This document shows positions 21,986 through 33,088 of a DNA stretch of 64,000 bases, piece by piece. A model generated the notes under the pieces. It was not told the origin of the DNA, did no database searches, and saw only the letters and a list, made by a program, of their open reading frames with translations. The position numbers and the translations under genes were made by a program. The stretch's first letter is position 1. Every line of letters begins with the position of its first letter. The DNA comes from Uranotaenia lowii (taxonomy: Eukaryota > Arthropoda > Insecta > Diptera > Culicidae): positions 127,410,714 to 127,474,713 of the forward strand of contig NC_073691.1 in NCBI RefSeq assembly GCF_029784155.1, read 5' to 3'.

Positions 21986-23734
21986 AGATAAGAAGTGCAA
22001 ATTTACATAAATATGTTTATCGATTTAAAAGTTCACCAGAGTTCCTGCATTCTAGTTTGTAATTTATTTCAGCTAAAATACAGCTTTTGAAATTAGATTC
22101 AAAATATTATATGAATGAAGTTAAAACGATGAACCATAACAGGGGAAAAAATTGCACCCCAAGTATCAGAAACACCTGTGAAGAGAAGAGTGTAACATCG
22201 ATGATTACTCATGGAAGCCAAGGAGTGCGTTATCATGCAAATGAAAGAATCTGCTGCAGCCGTTGACTGGTTGATTGAAAACTCTTCTTGGTGGAGAGCT
22301 ACATACCTTCTACCTCTATGATGTGGAAACAACCTCTGGGTGGAGAAGGAAAGTTTATTTTGTGTTTCTCATTACTGTCGCTATTTTTCGCCTTCGGCCA
22401 TTTCCAGTACACCTATACTTTTCTTTGCTGCAACATTACCGGTCTCTCTATCCTTCTCGTCCTTACTGTTTTGCCTTGCAGTTCCCGCCGCCGTCCCTTC
22501 CCTCACAATAAAACGGGTCTTGGGTTTCACAAGTGCCGGTTCAAAACCACGCTGATCACATTTGGATTCATCTGGTGGTCCGGTTCGGACGGTTTTTTGG
22601 TTAAGCGTCGTCGCTCGGTTTGGTGGATTCTTTTCCTTTGTCGAGTTGAAATGAATCAAGCAGGGACGTAGCCATGTTGCGGAACCTGGTACGGAAGAAC
22701 CCATCCGGCAAACCAAGTCCGCTGACTCCCGAAAACCCGAACTCGAATCAGTGTGTTGTGGGTGGATGATGGGTGGTTGGGTGCTGGGTTGTGGGTTTTT
22801 GGTTGAATGCTGTGTGTTTGTGCTGTTCTAGAGAGAACGAGATCCCTCTGTACTGTGTTTGTAAACTTTCGCGCAACAACACCATTCCACAGCATCCTTT
22901 TTCGGCGAGTCAGTCTCCTTGCCTATACATTGCGGACATTCTAGCTTGCTAGCTGCCATGCCGCTTGGAGGGGAAGAACAGCCAAGCGAGAAGAAGGAGC
23001 AAGATACCGGAAAAGAGTGGTGCGGGAAGTTCTCAACGGATGGTGTATTGCACTCGTTGGGTTATAGATTAAAGGAAGAAGCAACACACCAACCCCAACT
23101 GTTCGTTGCCGTCCCAAATTTGGTTCAGACACACGGCTAGAAGAGATAGAGGAGAGAGAGAGTGAAAGCAGAGTGGAAAAGTGTATACACCCGAGAAAAT
23201 AGGATTGGGTGGTGGGTGGCGATTTTCCATTTTGCTTTTTCCACTTTTTTTTGCTCCTCATAAGCACATCGATGTTACCAGGAGGGGTTGAGGAAAAATA
23301 ACTGATGCTGGATTTCAGCTTTCTCTTTGATGGAATATGTAGGCAGGAGCATCTCGGCCAAGGCCGTATTATGCGAGGAAAGAAGCATGGGGAAACTTTT
23401 TTTTTATAATTATGATGACAAGGAATGGAACCATAACAACATGTAATAAAACTTATCAAGTAAAGAGCGCTCGAGTTGCAGCTTCCGGTCGAGATGATAA
23501 ATTTTCTTGGTATCGGGTCAATGTCATAAACTAGCTTTCAAGAATTCACAAATTTTCTAATCGAAGGTAGGAAAAACAATGCGGAAAATCCCCATAAGCT
23601 CACACAAATTTTTGATGCTTATTATCAGCTTGAATAAAATATGATACTTTTTTCATTTGCTCCATAATTTGTTTGTAATATAAGATGAAATGTTTTTACG
23701 ATTTTTTGCGACGCTTTACCATCCTTGTGGCATT
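21986..23734. other. Less AT-rich intron sequence without recognised gene
   Basis: From about 22300 to 23170 GC content rises and CpG, CCGCC and CCGGTT words are frequent. Frames up to about 170 codons exist on both strands but are rich in Ser/Pro/Thr and look like shadows. A regulatory region is possible, but I see no firm promoter. Confidence 0.35.
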
Positions 23735-23874
23735 TGTGTCTTATAAGATGAAATAAATTGTATGGTTTTCTACGTTTCGAGTTATAAAAATTGTTTCCCC
23801 AAGTTCTGACAGTGTGAAAGAAGATTTTTTTCAGTTTTCCAAAACAGTAATTTCATAATTCATTTAGAAATATT

Positions 23875-24189
23875 GGTTAAGAACCATCTTTGGCGGCGTG
23901 CAGGAGAACGGAGTGTGGAGGCGAAGGATAAACCACGAACTAGCGCGAATCTACGGCGAAATCAGTATCCAGAAAATGTCCTACAAAATAGGTGTTCGCT
24001 GCAAATTCGGTAGGAGCGAGACGAGCAGGGGCGCAACGAGCGAAGTGGTTAGACCAAGTGGAGCGTGATCTGGCGAATGTGGAATGCCCGAGAAGTTGGA
24101 GAACAGTTGCCATAGACCGAGTGTATTGGAGGGATATTGTTCATCAGTTTATGTCGTGAGACGGAACACCATTTAAATAAATAAATTAA
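23875..24189 (+). mobile_element. 5'-truncated RTE-like LINE end with 11-bp TSD
   Basis: Frames include GVWRRRINHELARIYGE and DNA resembling the conserved RRRGAQRARWxDQVERDL segment of mosquito RTE-like elements. It ends in an AAATAAATAAATTAA tail. TTAGAAATATT occurs on both sides (23864-23874 and 24190-24200), giving exact borders. It is inserted into TIR element copy B. Confidence 0.7.
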
Positions 24190-24343
24190 TTAGAAATATT
24201 AAAGAATTTTCAAGAAATTTCAAGTGAGGATATAAAAAAAGGGTTGTAAACTTTGAAAATGTTCCAAAAACCAGGCCCACGAACTTTTTCGAAAAGTTCT
24301 TTATAAAGGATTTTTGTAGGTCTCTATGACATTTTATGAAATA

Positions 24344-25390
24344 CAGTAGGTAGTTTTTCGATTTTATCACTGTTCGATTTTATCAATACCCGCCAAATTC
24401 ACGCTCGATTTTATCACGGTTATTGTTTCGATTTTATCACGCTTTTTTAGAAATCATGCAGAAACCAATTCCAGGGCCTTAATTTTCTTTCAAAAGCGTA
24501 GAGCGATTTGTTCATGATATTTTTTATGGTTTATGTTATGGTATATAGGTATTGAATAATATGAAAACGCCATTGAACTGCTTATTTTAGCTGAATAGTG
24601 TAAAAATCGTCATTTGGATTTTAAAAACTCTTGTAATAATCGACATAAATATTTTAACGTCACGCTAATGCTAGTGTTGTTATTTGTGCTTGATTAGCCG
24701 CTCTAAAAAAGTAAACTTGTTTTGTTATGCGAATCATAAAAAGATGTGGGTGAATTTAAGCGTTTTTGAAAAAAGATATGTATCTCTGATTTCTTTGTTT
24801 TATTTGGTTATTTGAAAGGGTGGCGTGCGCAATCCTGATTGGACAGCCTTTAGTATTGTCTGAATGGATAATTTTGGAAGATCAAAATGAAATTCTGGTA
24901 GCTTGGCCTTAAAATGTGTAAAAAGGACCAAGATTTCTATTTTTCTTTTTCGAAAAGGTAATTTTTTTAGTAAATCAAAGGTATAAGATTAAAATATTGA
25001 AATTTGAAATTTGCAGAAGAAATTTTTTGATGGATTTTTCGATTTCAAAATCGGCATAAGATATAACGGCTGTTAAATTTCCATAAAAACTTTATTATTC
25101 ACTTTAATTAGACATAGACTACCAAATTGATATTTAACATGTTTTTATTTCAAGAGAAGAATAGTTGGATCTGAAATCGGTCCTTTGTGTTTAGTAATCT
25201 TTGATAATTACATTTTATGATCAAAATTTATTGATACAATACGTTCCTACCGCTGAAAATATTATAAATTATTGATTAAAGACAGTAAAAATACGTTTTT
25301 TAACTTTAATTTTTGATTTCGCCAAATTCACGGTTTCGCCATATTCACGGTGAAATTTTTTTCGACCGTGATAAAATCGAAAAACTACTG
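24344..25390. mobile_element. pogo/Tigger-like non-autonomous element, 1047 bp
   Basis: The ends are CAGTAGGTAGTTTTTCGATT and, from the right, CAGTAGTTTTTCGATTTTAT, with TA outside both. CAGT-starting TIRs with a TA target fit the pogo/Tigger branch. CGATTTTATCAC is repeated several times inside each end, as transposase-binding subterminal repeats would be. No coding frame. It sits inside copy B of the TIR element. Confidence 0.65.
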
Positions 25391-25529
25391 TAATTGATAG
25401 AATATTTTTCATAAGTCTGCATGTGGCATAAGAAAACATAACAGATAGGGAAAATGAATGTCATGAATGTGTATAAAAACACGAACATGCAGGTGCATCC
25501 CCATAAGCAAATTGCGTTAGAGTGACTTA

Positions 25530-25913
25530 GGTTGGAACAATTATCAATTTCTGTCATGTCTGTCAATCAATTTTGTCACCCCCCTCCCCCCCCCCCCCCC
25601 CCTCTTCGAAATTTATTTCATGGAAATTTCGATAAAAATTTCAAGCATCCGAAAGATTACAAGACCAAAAAACAAATTTTGGAAGATTGATGTTATTTCA
25701 CCATGTGTATTCTTGATTTTATTGAATTTTTATATAAAAAACTACTTGATTTATAGGTTTTGTGCAATGATATAGTATGCTATTTTGTTGCATACAAGCT
25801 TTTGTGCAATTTATTTGTTTTTCGCGTTATTTTTTACTGATCCCCCCCCCCCCTCCCCCTCGCGATGTTCCAACTCCGAGCGACACAAGAAGGATTTGAA
25901 ATTTGTTCCGGCC
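25530..25913. mobile_element. 384-bp MITE with TTA duplication and C-rich tracts
   Basis: The ends GGTTGGAACAA and TTGTTCCGGCC are imperfect inverted copies, with TTA immediately outside each (25527-25529, 25914-25916). The copy A alignment shows the empty site. Two long C tracts (about 25578-25602 and 25842-25859) lie symmetrically near the ends. Confidence 0.5.
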
Positions 25914-26975
25914 TTATTGATATTTGATGAAAAATTCCTGAAAAAGAGCAAGATAAAACGATGATCATAAGCATATAAGCATAGTTGTGTTATGAACATA
26001 AGGTTTCCCAATATGCATTTTCCCAAAATAATTGTAAATGCCGTCAACTGAGGCGTCATGCAACAATTTTTCCATTTAAATGGCTTCTAAAAACATAATG
26101 TCCACAGATAATCATACCGCTTGTACATCAAAAGTTCTAAGATTCAATCATGGAACATCAAATTGACACAGTCGGAAAAATTATTGTTTCATCAGTTATT
26201 TTTAAATTTACAAAAAGCTGTGATTTTCACCCTATTAAGAAAAAGGGGTAAATTGCAACAAACTTTGTTTTTAATGAAAAAACAAATGAAAACGATTGAA
26301 AATTTATATTTTTTTTATATATTTGTGATGTCATAATGCATAAAGTATCAATTGCAGTGATTGTAAAAACGAGATTTTAAAGGTGAATTTTTGATTTACA
26401 TTTGATGCATTTTAGTCCAGAATGGTAAATGAATTATAAAAAATATTTATTAAAAAAAGATTTGCGATTGCACAAAATATTTTTACACCAACAGTGTTGG
26501 TATAGGATAATAAAAGCAATATAAATTTGGTAGGTGATATAAAAGCCAACCCCTCATACTAAGTAAAGTTCCTTACGGCAACGAAAAAAGTAAAAATTTG
26601 TACATCTTTTGCTCGATTTTTTTAAATTTTCTATGGAAATGAAAAAATTCAAAAAACTATCTCACGATGTTAGAAACTATGTCATTAACTTAAATGACAA
26701 TTTAATTACATTATATTAAAATAAATATGGAATAAGTGTTGTGGTCTACAAACGTTGCATCTAACCCTGCTGTTTCAAGGTAATTTAGTTCAGCTGGTTG
26801 AATAAAAGCAACATATGTGCACACAGGTCAACAACATAGGTTAACCTATGCTTACGCAGAGCGACGATGATGACAGTTGGAATGATATTTTTATCTAAAC
26901 ATACATCCGAGATATTGAGGTGGCCCAGGTTAACCCATGACCCACGATACTTCAACTTCACTTGCTTAACCATAA

Positions 26976-27804
26976 TACGAATATTATTCTCAAAAAAGTA
27001 TCTGAGTAAAATAAAAAAAACACATTTTCGAGGTGAAGATTTCTACAGTTTGGTCCATAAAAAATAAACATATTTTTTGTGGATGTATTAGCTCTAACCT
27101 TCATCTGTCAATTGATGTAAACAAAGCAGTAGTACAGTATCAGGATATATTGACAGTTCTTTACGAACACTATCTTACCGAAAGGCGTCAGCCCTAACCT
27201 CCAAACAAGAATGAAACGATTAGTTTTATCAAAAGGACGTTACCACAATGCAATTTTCCTAATACAAAATTACTGATTTCGTCCCTTCGAGAAGCCGATT
27301 GAGTTATCAATGTTTTGATTTCGAATGCTACCCAGAATGGAGCCAATCAAAACAAAGGTTTGGTTGCTATGTCACTTGACGTTGTATTGTAATGCAAAAA
27401 CCGTCTGGAAGGTCGTGTCAGTGTTTTAGTACTTAACGACGGCGACGTGACGCCCGGCGTGCTGTTGTGCAGACACCTTAATACTTCAGAGGCGAAAATA
27501 ATACCTCACATCACAACATGACTGAAAAAGTGTGCCTCCATACGATCAAACGAAAGGTTTGATCTTGGATGCACTCGTTAATTACTGCTCTAACTCTAAA
27601 TGACTAGTGTTTGAGTAAACAGTGTCATTTCAGAAGTACAGTATGATCCATAAAAATTCGAAAATTTGTCATAAAGTTTCAAAAACACTTTTCTTGATGG
27701 TAACGTCATTAAAAAACTATTTTATTTATTCAGGCATGTAGATGAACATGGTAGAAATTAGAAATAATTACTAGATGTGTCCACTTTCGATCGCAACTAC
27801 TCTT
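26976..27804. other. Intron sequence, nothing recognised
   Basis: No frame with family resemblance. Slightly higher GC at about 27410-27490. Confidence 0.45.
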
Positions 27805-28026
27805 TCAGACAAGATCCCTCCAGGAAGCCTTCAGAGAATCGACACTTGGGTGAGACAGAGGATCTACAGGCCTTCGCTTGCACATACGCCTATATAAAAA
27901 AAAATCGAGGGAGTTAAAATCCGGCCCGGTATTCTCTTCCAGCCAGTATGGTATGGGCTTGGATAATTGTTGGAAAACAACATTCTCGGGTTCATCATAG
28001 TTTGCCCGAATCCACGGAAGCACCTG
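27805..28026 (-). pseudogene. Mariner transposase C-terminal remnant (DD34D-like)
   Basis: The minus-strand frame reads ENVVFQQ, then YWLEENTGPDFNSLDFFLY, then RRMCKRRPVDPLSHPSVDSL and KASWRDLV. It follows the VFQQDxAPxH...WPPxSPDLNPLDxFLW pattern of mariner/Tc1 transposases. Two internal deletions remove the second catalytic box. The NSLD aspartate would be the third catalytic residue. No TIRs were found around it. Confidence 0.6.
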
Positions 28027-28075
28027 ATTCTTTCAAATGTCCATGTAGACTACAGTATTAACTTTCACTCCAGCT

Positions 28076-28793
28076 TTAAGGGGGGGTCTAACACTTTCAA
28101 AAAATCTTTTTTTTTATTTTTTTATTTTCTTATTGTAAAACATTTCAAGAATATTGTGTCAAATTTCAAGTCAATTGAAGCAAAATTGTAGAAATTATAG
28201 GCCTTTATCTCCTCCTATTTAATACTGCAAGAAAGCAAGAGCAGAAACTTCATACGCGATTTTCTCGAAAGCACATTTTTAAAGTCCGTGGACATCGTCA
28301 TTTGCAAACTACTTATCCGATTCTTTTCAAATTTGGAACATATTTTCTACATATAAAATACCAGACCCCAACGTTTTTCTTTTTTTGTTTTTTTACTTTG
28401 GGGAGATTTTACAGTTAAAAAAATTGCGGATTTTTTTCGTGAAAAATCGTAGTTTTTACTTCAAGCAGCCACAAAAATTTCATAAAAAAAATTTCAAGTT
28501 AAATAAAAACGTTGGGGTCCAGAAAAACATCTATGAAAAATATTTTGCTCTGATTTTTTGACTTCAGATGATTCTGTGCTGAGATACAGTGTCCACCGCA
28601 AATCCTGTTTTCTAAAAGGCATCTTCGAAAGTGCTCCGTCACCGGCTCATTTTTCAATATTTTTCTACGAAAAAATTACTAAATGTTCTTTTAGCAATGC
28701 TTTGTATAATGCAAAAAATTTGAATACATTTGTTTGAACGATAGCTCTAGAAAAAAATCGTGAAAATGGTGTTTTTTTTACCCGTTAGACCCT
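28076..28793. mobile_element. Possible TTAA-type MITE
   Basis: TTAAGGGGGGGTCTAACAC at the left faces CGTTAGACCCTAG at the right. Inside, CCCCAACGTTTTT (near 28372) and AAAAACGTTGGGG (near 28505) form a second inverted pair. A TTAA at the left start suggests piggyBac-type targeting, but I do not see TTAA at the right. Confidence 0.35.
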
Positions 28794-28894
28794 AGACCAC
28801 CCCCCCACCCCTGGCGGCATCTTCCATCCATTCGCAGCAACCACTCCAAATACCATGGGATGCTTGGTAGTACACTTGAACATCCTTAGCCTGT

Positions 28895-29020
28895 ACACCT
28901 AGGTTTTTTTTTACACGGTTTTTTTTTACGCGGTTTTTTTTTACACGGCTTTTTTTACACGGTTTTCGGGAATTAACACGGTTTTTTTTTACACGGTTTT
29001 CGCGAATTAACACGGTTTTT
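28895..29020 (+). repeat. TTTTTACACGG minisatellite, left block
   Basis: At least six tandem variants of ACACGG plus a run of seven to nine T, interspersed with ACACGGTTTTCGGGAATTA. The same unit in the same orientation recurs at 31663-31797, and a diverged copy at about 56765-56865. Confidence 0.75.
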
Positions 29021-29382
29021 GAGAGAAAATATTCTAAGTCCTTTTCAAAGGAAAACACTTATAGTGTTTTCGTTTATTGGCAGTGGCAACCTAGTTACCC
29101 ACGAGTTTTGCCCTAACTGCTGTTATTATGTTCGGTTATTAATTCAGAAGTCCACTAGTTTTGCCCGAGATTTGAACCTCAAGCAGGCGGTTGCACCCCG
29201 TAAAAGTTGTCAGTGTTGGGGGTAAGCATAAGGGTGAGTATAGCAACCATATATTTGCATCGTCCCGGGTAACGATTCTGTTTGTTTATTCAGAAAAAGT
29301 TTTGCCCCGCGCGAGTGGAGAAAAACGAAAACGGCATTAGAATCTTTTTGAAGTTGGGAAAACCTTATCTCTTAGACTAAGA

Positions 29383-29768
29383 ACATGATACATGAGACCT
29401 GAGACCTGGGACCTGAGACCTGGGACCTGAGACCTGAGACCTGAGACTTGAGACATGAGACATGAGACCTGAGACATGACACATTAGAAATTAGATATGA
29501 GACCTGAGACCTGGAGCGTGAGACAAGGGATATTAGACTTGAGACCTCAGCATGAGACATCAGACCTGAGACCTGAGACCTGAGGCATGAGACAAGAATC
29601 ATGAAACATGAGATTTAAGACCTGAGACATGGGACATGAGACATGAGACATGAGGCATGAGACATAAGACATAAGACATAAGACATGAGACCTGAGGTAT
29701 GAGACAAGAGCCATGAAACATGAGACCTGAGACCTGAGACATGAGACTTTGGACCTGAGACCGGAGAC
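29383..29768 (-). repeat. GAGACCTGA/GAGACATGA minisatellite, left arm
   Basis: Tandem 7-9 bp variants of GAGACCT(GA) and GAGACATGA over about 385 bp. It is the inverted counterpart of 31257-31640. Any reading frame through it is an artefact of the repeat. Confidence 0.9.
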
Positions 29769-29770
29769 AA

Positions 29771-30680
29771 GCTACTAGTATTAGTACCGCGAAAAATAAG
29801 TTTCGCTCCGATTTCAACATGCGACCCCTCTAGTGAAAGGGTTTGACTTGTGGGTGACGAAAAATAGTGTCGCGACTTTGCTAGTACAAGCTACTAGTGT
29901 TTGTACCGCGAGAAATTAGTTTAGCTCCGATTTCAACTTCCGACCGGTCAAGTGAAAGGGGTTGACTTGCAGGTGACGAAAAATAGTGTCGCGACTTCGC
30001 TAGTACAAGCTACTAGTGTTAGTACCGCGAGAAATTAGTTTAGCTCCGATTTCAACTTGCGACCCCTCTAGTGAAAGGGTTTGACTTGTAGGTGACGAAA
30101 AATAGTGTCGCGAGTTCGCTAGTACAAGCTACTAGTGTTAGTACCGCGATAAATTAGTTAGGCTCCGATTTCAACTTGCGACCCCTCTAGTGAAAGGGTT
30201 TGACTTGTAGGTGACGAAAAATAGTGTCGCGACTTCGCTAGTACAAGCTACTAGTGTTAGTATCGCGAGAAATTAGTTTAGCTCCGATTTCAACTTTCGA
30301 CCGGTCAAGTGAAAGGGGTTGACTTGCAGGTGACGAAAAATAGTGTCGCGACTTCGCTAGTACAAGCTTCTAGTGTTAGTACCGCGAGAAATTAGTTAAG
30401 CTCCGATTTCAACTTGCGAACCCTCTAGTGAAAGGGTTTGACTTGCAGGTGACGAAAAATAGTGTCGCGTGTTCGCTAATACAAGCTACTAGTGTTAGTA
30501 TCGCGAAAAATTAGTTTAGCTCCGATTTCAACTTTCGACCGGTCAAGTGAAAGGGGTTGACTTGCAGGTGACGAAAAGTAGTGTCGCGACTTCGGTAGTA
30601 CAAGCTACTAGTGTAAGTATCACGAGAAATTAGTTTAGCTCCGATTTCAACTTTCAACCGTTCAAGTGAAAGGGTTTGAC
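29771..30680 (+). repeat. 119-bp tandem repeat array, left arm (about 7.7 units)
   Basis: GCTACTAGT or a one-base variant starts a new unit at 29771, 29890, 30009, 30128, 30247, 30366, 30485 and 30604: exact 119-bp steps. Each unit carries TAGTACCGCGAGAAATTAG, then GACGAAAAATAGTGTCGCGA. Two unit types alternate irregularly: one with CGACCCCTCTAGTGAAAGG, the other with CGACCGGTCAAGTGAAAGG. The array is followed at once by the same unit in reverse orientation. Confidence 0.95.
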
Positions 30681-31256
30681 ACTGTTTTTCGTCACCCACA
30701 AGTGAAAACCTTTCACTAGAGGGGTCGCAAGTTGAAATCAGGGCTTAATTAATTTCTCGCGGTACTAACACTAGAAGCTTGTACTAGCGAACACGCAACA
30801 CTATTTTTCGTTACCTTCTTGTCAAACCCTTTCACTTGAGGGGTTGCAAGTTGAAATCGGAGCTAAACTAATTTTTCGCGATACTAACACTAGTAGCTTG
30901 TATTAGCGAACACGCGACACTATTTTTCGTCACCTGCAAGTCAAACCTTTTCACTAGAGGGTTCGCAAGTTGAAATCGGAGCTTAACTAATTTCTCGCGG
31001 TACTAACACTAGTAGCTTGTACTAGCGAAGTCGCGACACTATTTTTCGTTACCTACAAATCAAACCCTTTCACTTGACTGGTCGAAAGTTGAAATCGGAG
31101 CTAAACTAATTTTTCGCGATACTAACACTACTAGCTTGTACTAGCGATTTCGCGACAATATTTTTCGTCACCTACAAGTCAAACCCTTTCACTAGAGGGG
31201 TCGCCAGTTGAAATCGGAGCTAATCTAATTTTTCGCGGTAATAACACTAGTAGCTT
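30681..31256 (-). repeat. 119-bp tandem repeat array, inverted right arm (about 4.8 units)
   Basis: The reverse complement of the left-arm unit. The AGCTT boundary recurs with ends at 30780, 30899, 31018, 31137 and 31256, again exact 119-bp steps. The switch of orientation at 30680/30681 leaves a loop of only about 22 bases, so the two arrays can pair over about 575 bp. Both unit types seen in the left arm are present. Confidence 0.95.
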
Positions 31257-31640
31257 GTCTCAAGTCTAAAGTCTCAGGTCTCAGGTCTCATCTTTCATGG
31301 CTCTTGTCTCATACCTCAGGTCTCATGTCTTATGTCTTATGTCTCAGGTCTCAGGTCTCAGGTCTCATATCTCATGCCTCATGTCTCATGTCTCATGTCT
31401 CATGTCTCAGGTGTCATGTCTTAAGTCTCAAGTCTCATGTCTCAGGTCCCATGTCCCATGTCTCAGGTGTCAGGTCTCGTGTTTTATGTCTAAGGTTTCT
31501 AGTCTCAGGTCTCAGGTCTAATGTGGACTTAGATCTCAGGTGTCATGTCTAAAGTCTCAGGTCTCATGTCTCTAGTCTACATTCTCAAGTCCAGGTCTCA
31601 AGTCTCAAGTCTCAGGTCTCAGGTCTTAAGTGTCAGACCT
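31257..31640 (+). repeat. CAGGTCTCA/CATGTCTCA minisatellite, right arm
   Basis: The inverted counterpart of 29383-29768. Together the two extend the palindromic structure outward by almost 400 bp on each side. Reading frames here are repeat artefacts. Confidence 0.9.
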
Positions 31641-31662
31641 TCAGAGCTGCAGAATTCGATTG

Positions 31663-31797
31663 GTCTTTTTTTACACGGTTTTCGGGAATTAACACGGTTT
31701 TTTTTACACGGTTTTCGGGAATTAGCACGGTTTTTTTACACGGTTTTCGGGAATTAACACGGTTTTTTTTTACACGGTTTTTTTTACGCGGTACGTA
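31663..31797 (+). repeat. TTTTTACACGG minisatellite, right block
   Basis: Tandem variants of ACACGGTTTTCGGGAATTA with T runs, in the same orientation as 28895-29020. The outermost flanks of the palindrome are therefore direct, not inverted, repeats. Confidence 0.8.
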
Positions 31798-31888
31798 TAT
31801 CAGTGTAAAAAAAAACCTTACTGTATTCAAAAACTCCTCTCGCTTGAAAAAGGGGCCATTTTGTTTTGAAATTTAAAGGGATTATTTG

Positions 31889-32143
31889 GCCGGGCTTCGA
31901 CCAGACCGAACTGAGCGCCATGAGAAAATTGAGAAACAACAGAATTTGAATCTCGTGTAATCACCATACCAGATAGAAATAGCAAATATGATTGACTGAA
32001 ACCAATTTCTTGGTTTATAAACAATCGATTCTAGTTCATAAATTTCAAAGTTTTTGTAACTAGATGAAAATATTTGCACTTTAAGGTCAAGTGTCTCGAA
32101 AAAATGCTGATGGCGTTCAGTTCGGTCTGGTCGAATCGCGACC
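31889..32143. mobile_element. 255-bp MITE (TTCGACCAGACCGAACTGA ends)
   Basis: Both ends carry TTCGACCAGACCGAACTGA followed by rCGCCATs, facing inward, about 34 bp with few mismatches. The interior is AT-rich and non-coding. The target duplication is unclear. Confidence 0.6.
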
Positions 32144-32262
32144 ATTTATTGTATTGAAGATCCCTTATATTGTGGCTCCTTCAACCTTCGAGCCTTCAAG
32201 ACAATCTAGAAGCTGAGATGCAATGATAAATAGTTCGCTATTGAATAATGTTGACATTTAAT

Positions 32263-33088
32263 CTTCTTCTTCTTCTTCTAACACCAACATGAAAAAAACT
32301 TGTATGCATCCTGGAAAATGAAAAACTTGCGTTAATCATTTTTCTTTTCAACATAGTATCTGATACATAGAACATGCATTGCAGATACTACTACGGCCAG
32401 GCCAACCATGTGATGAAAACGCAAAAGATACAGGAACAAGGGGGAGATGAAGCGTGGAGTTCCCTACCCTATTATATAGGGTTAGTTTATAAAATGATTA
32501 TGTTTAAAATATACAGTTTGAATCAGAAATAAAAACAAAAAAAAATGGATTGATCTCACCAGAAACTTCTTGGGTTGACGCTTATCCAGACAGGCCTGAA
32601 ACGATGATCTCTTCCATCAGTTTGTTCATTTTGTATTACAATTGCGAACATGTTTGAACCGGCGATTCCTGGCCACTGTTCACTTTGTACCCCATGCGAA
32701 ATTTCTTCCCGAGTACATCGCTAAAGTCAACGTTCACGGAAATGTACTTTCCCTTGAGCTTGTTGTAGGATTCTTCGGTCGTTATGTGTACACGCTCGAT
32801 GCTCTAGTTACAAGCTTCTTCATCATTTCTAATCAGCTCTGGCACCGGCTCCAGCTGTCGCAGTGGCCACTAGACATTATCCACCAATTTTGGCAATAAA
32901 TTATGCTTGTACACCTCAAAACATCAACCGAACAAGAAATCAATACGATGCAAATTCAAAGCATCAAACTTCTAAACAATTTCTTCATCACACAAAAAAA
33001 ACAATTTAGAAATATTTGTTTTTCCAGGAGTTAAAATTAGCAGCAAAAAATATCACAACCGTCATTCACAGCAGCAGCCTACTTTCCT
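32263..33088 (-). pseudogene. 826-bp insertion with gene-like remnant between 25-bp direct repeats
   Basis: The segment is bounded by an exact 25-bp direct repeat (32238-32262 and 33089-33113, containing TATTGAATAATGTTGACATT). On the minus strand, between two in-frame stops (about 32810 and 32640), a protein-like stretch reads VHITTEESYNKLKGKYISVN, then VDFSDVLGKKFRMGYKVNSG. More open sequence ends at a donor-like CTGgtgag near 32564. The left border is a CTT run, i.e. (GAA)n on the minus strand, where a retroposed copy would carry its tail. I do not recognise the protein. The stops make it a pseudogene or copied fragment. Confidence 0.45.

Larger units (their letters stand above)
23735..26970. 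mobile_element. TIR element copy B, broken by three younger insertions
   Basis: Blocks at about 23735-23874, 24190-24343, 25393-25529 and 25914-26970 line up in order with 18833-19701. Examples are GTGGCATAAGAAAACATAAC, then AAGTCAACAACATA, then GCGACGATGATGACAG. The gaps in the alignment are exactly the insertions annotated at 23875-24189, 24344-25390 and 25530-25913. Ends are diverged and boundaries approximate. Confidence 0.5.

Noticed and set aside
22288..23459. Frames of 110-170 codons on both strands near 22.3-23.4 kb
   Set aside because: They overlap each other in several frames, lack motifs and are explained by a local rise in GC content.
28895..29020. ACACGG-T(n) block as a telomere repeat
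   Set aside because: The units are irregular and occur as short dispersed blocks at three places, not as a chromosome end.
29372..29820. Open frames of repeated SQVSGLxS residues
   Set aside because: They are translations of the GAGACCTGA minisatellite; the same happens in several frames at 31297-31552.
29771..31256. CRISPR array
   Set aside because: The repeats are contiguous 119-bp units without spacers and lie in an insect-like genome.
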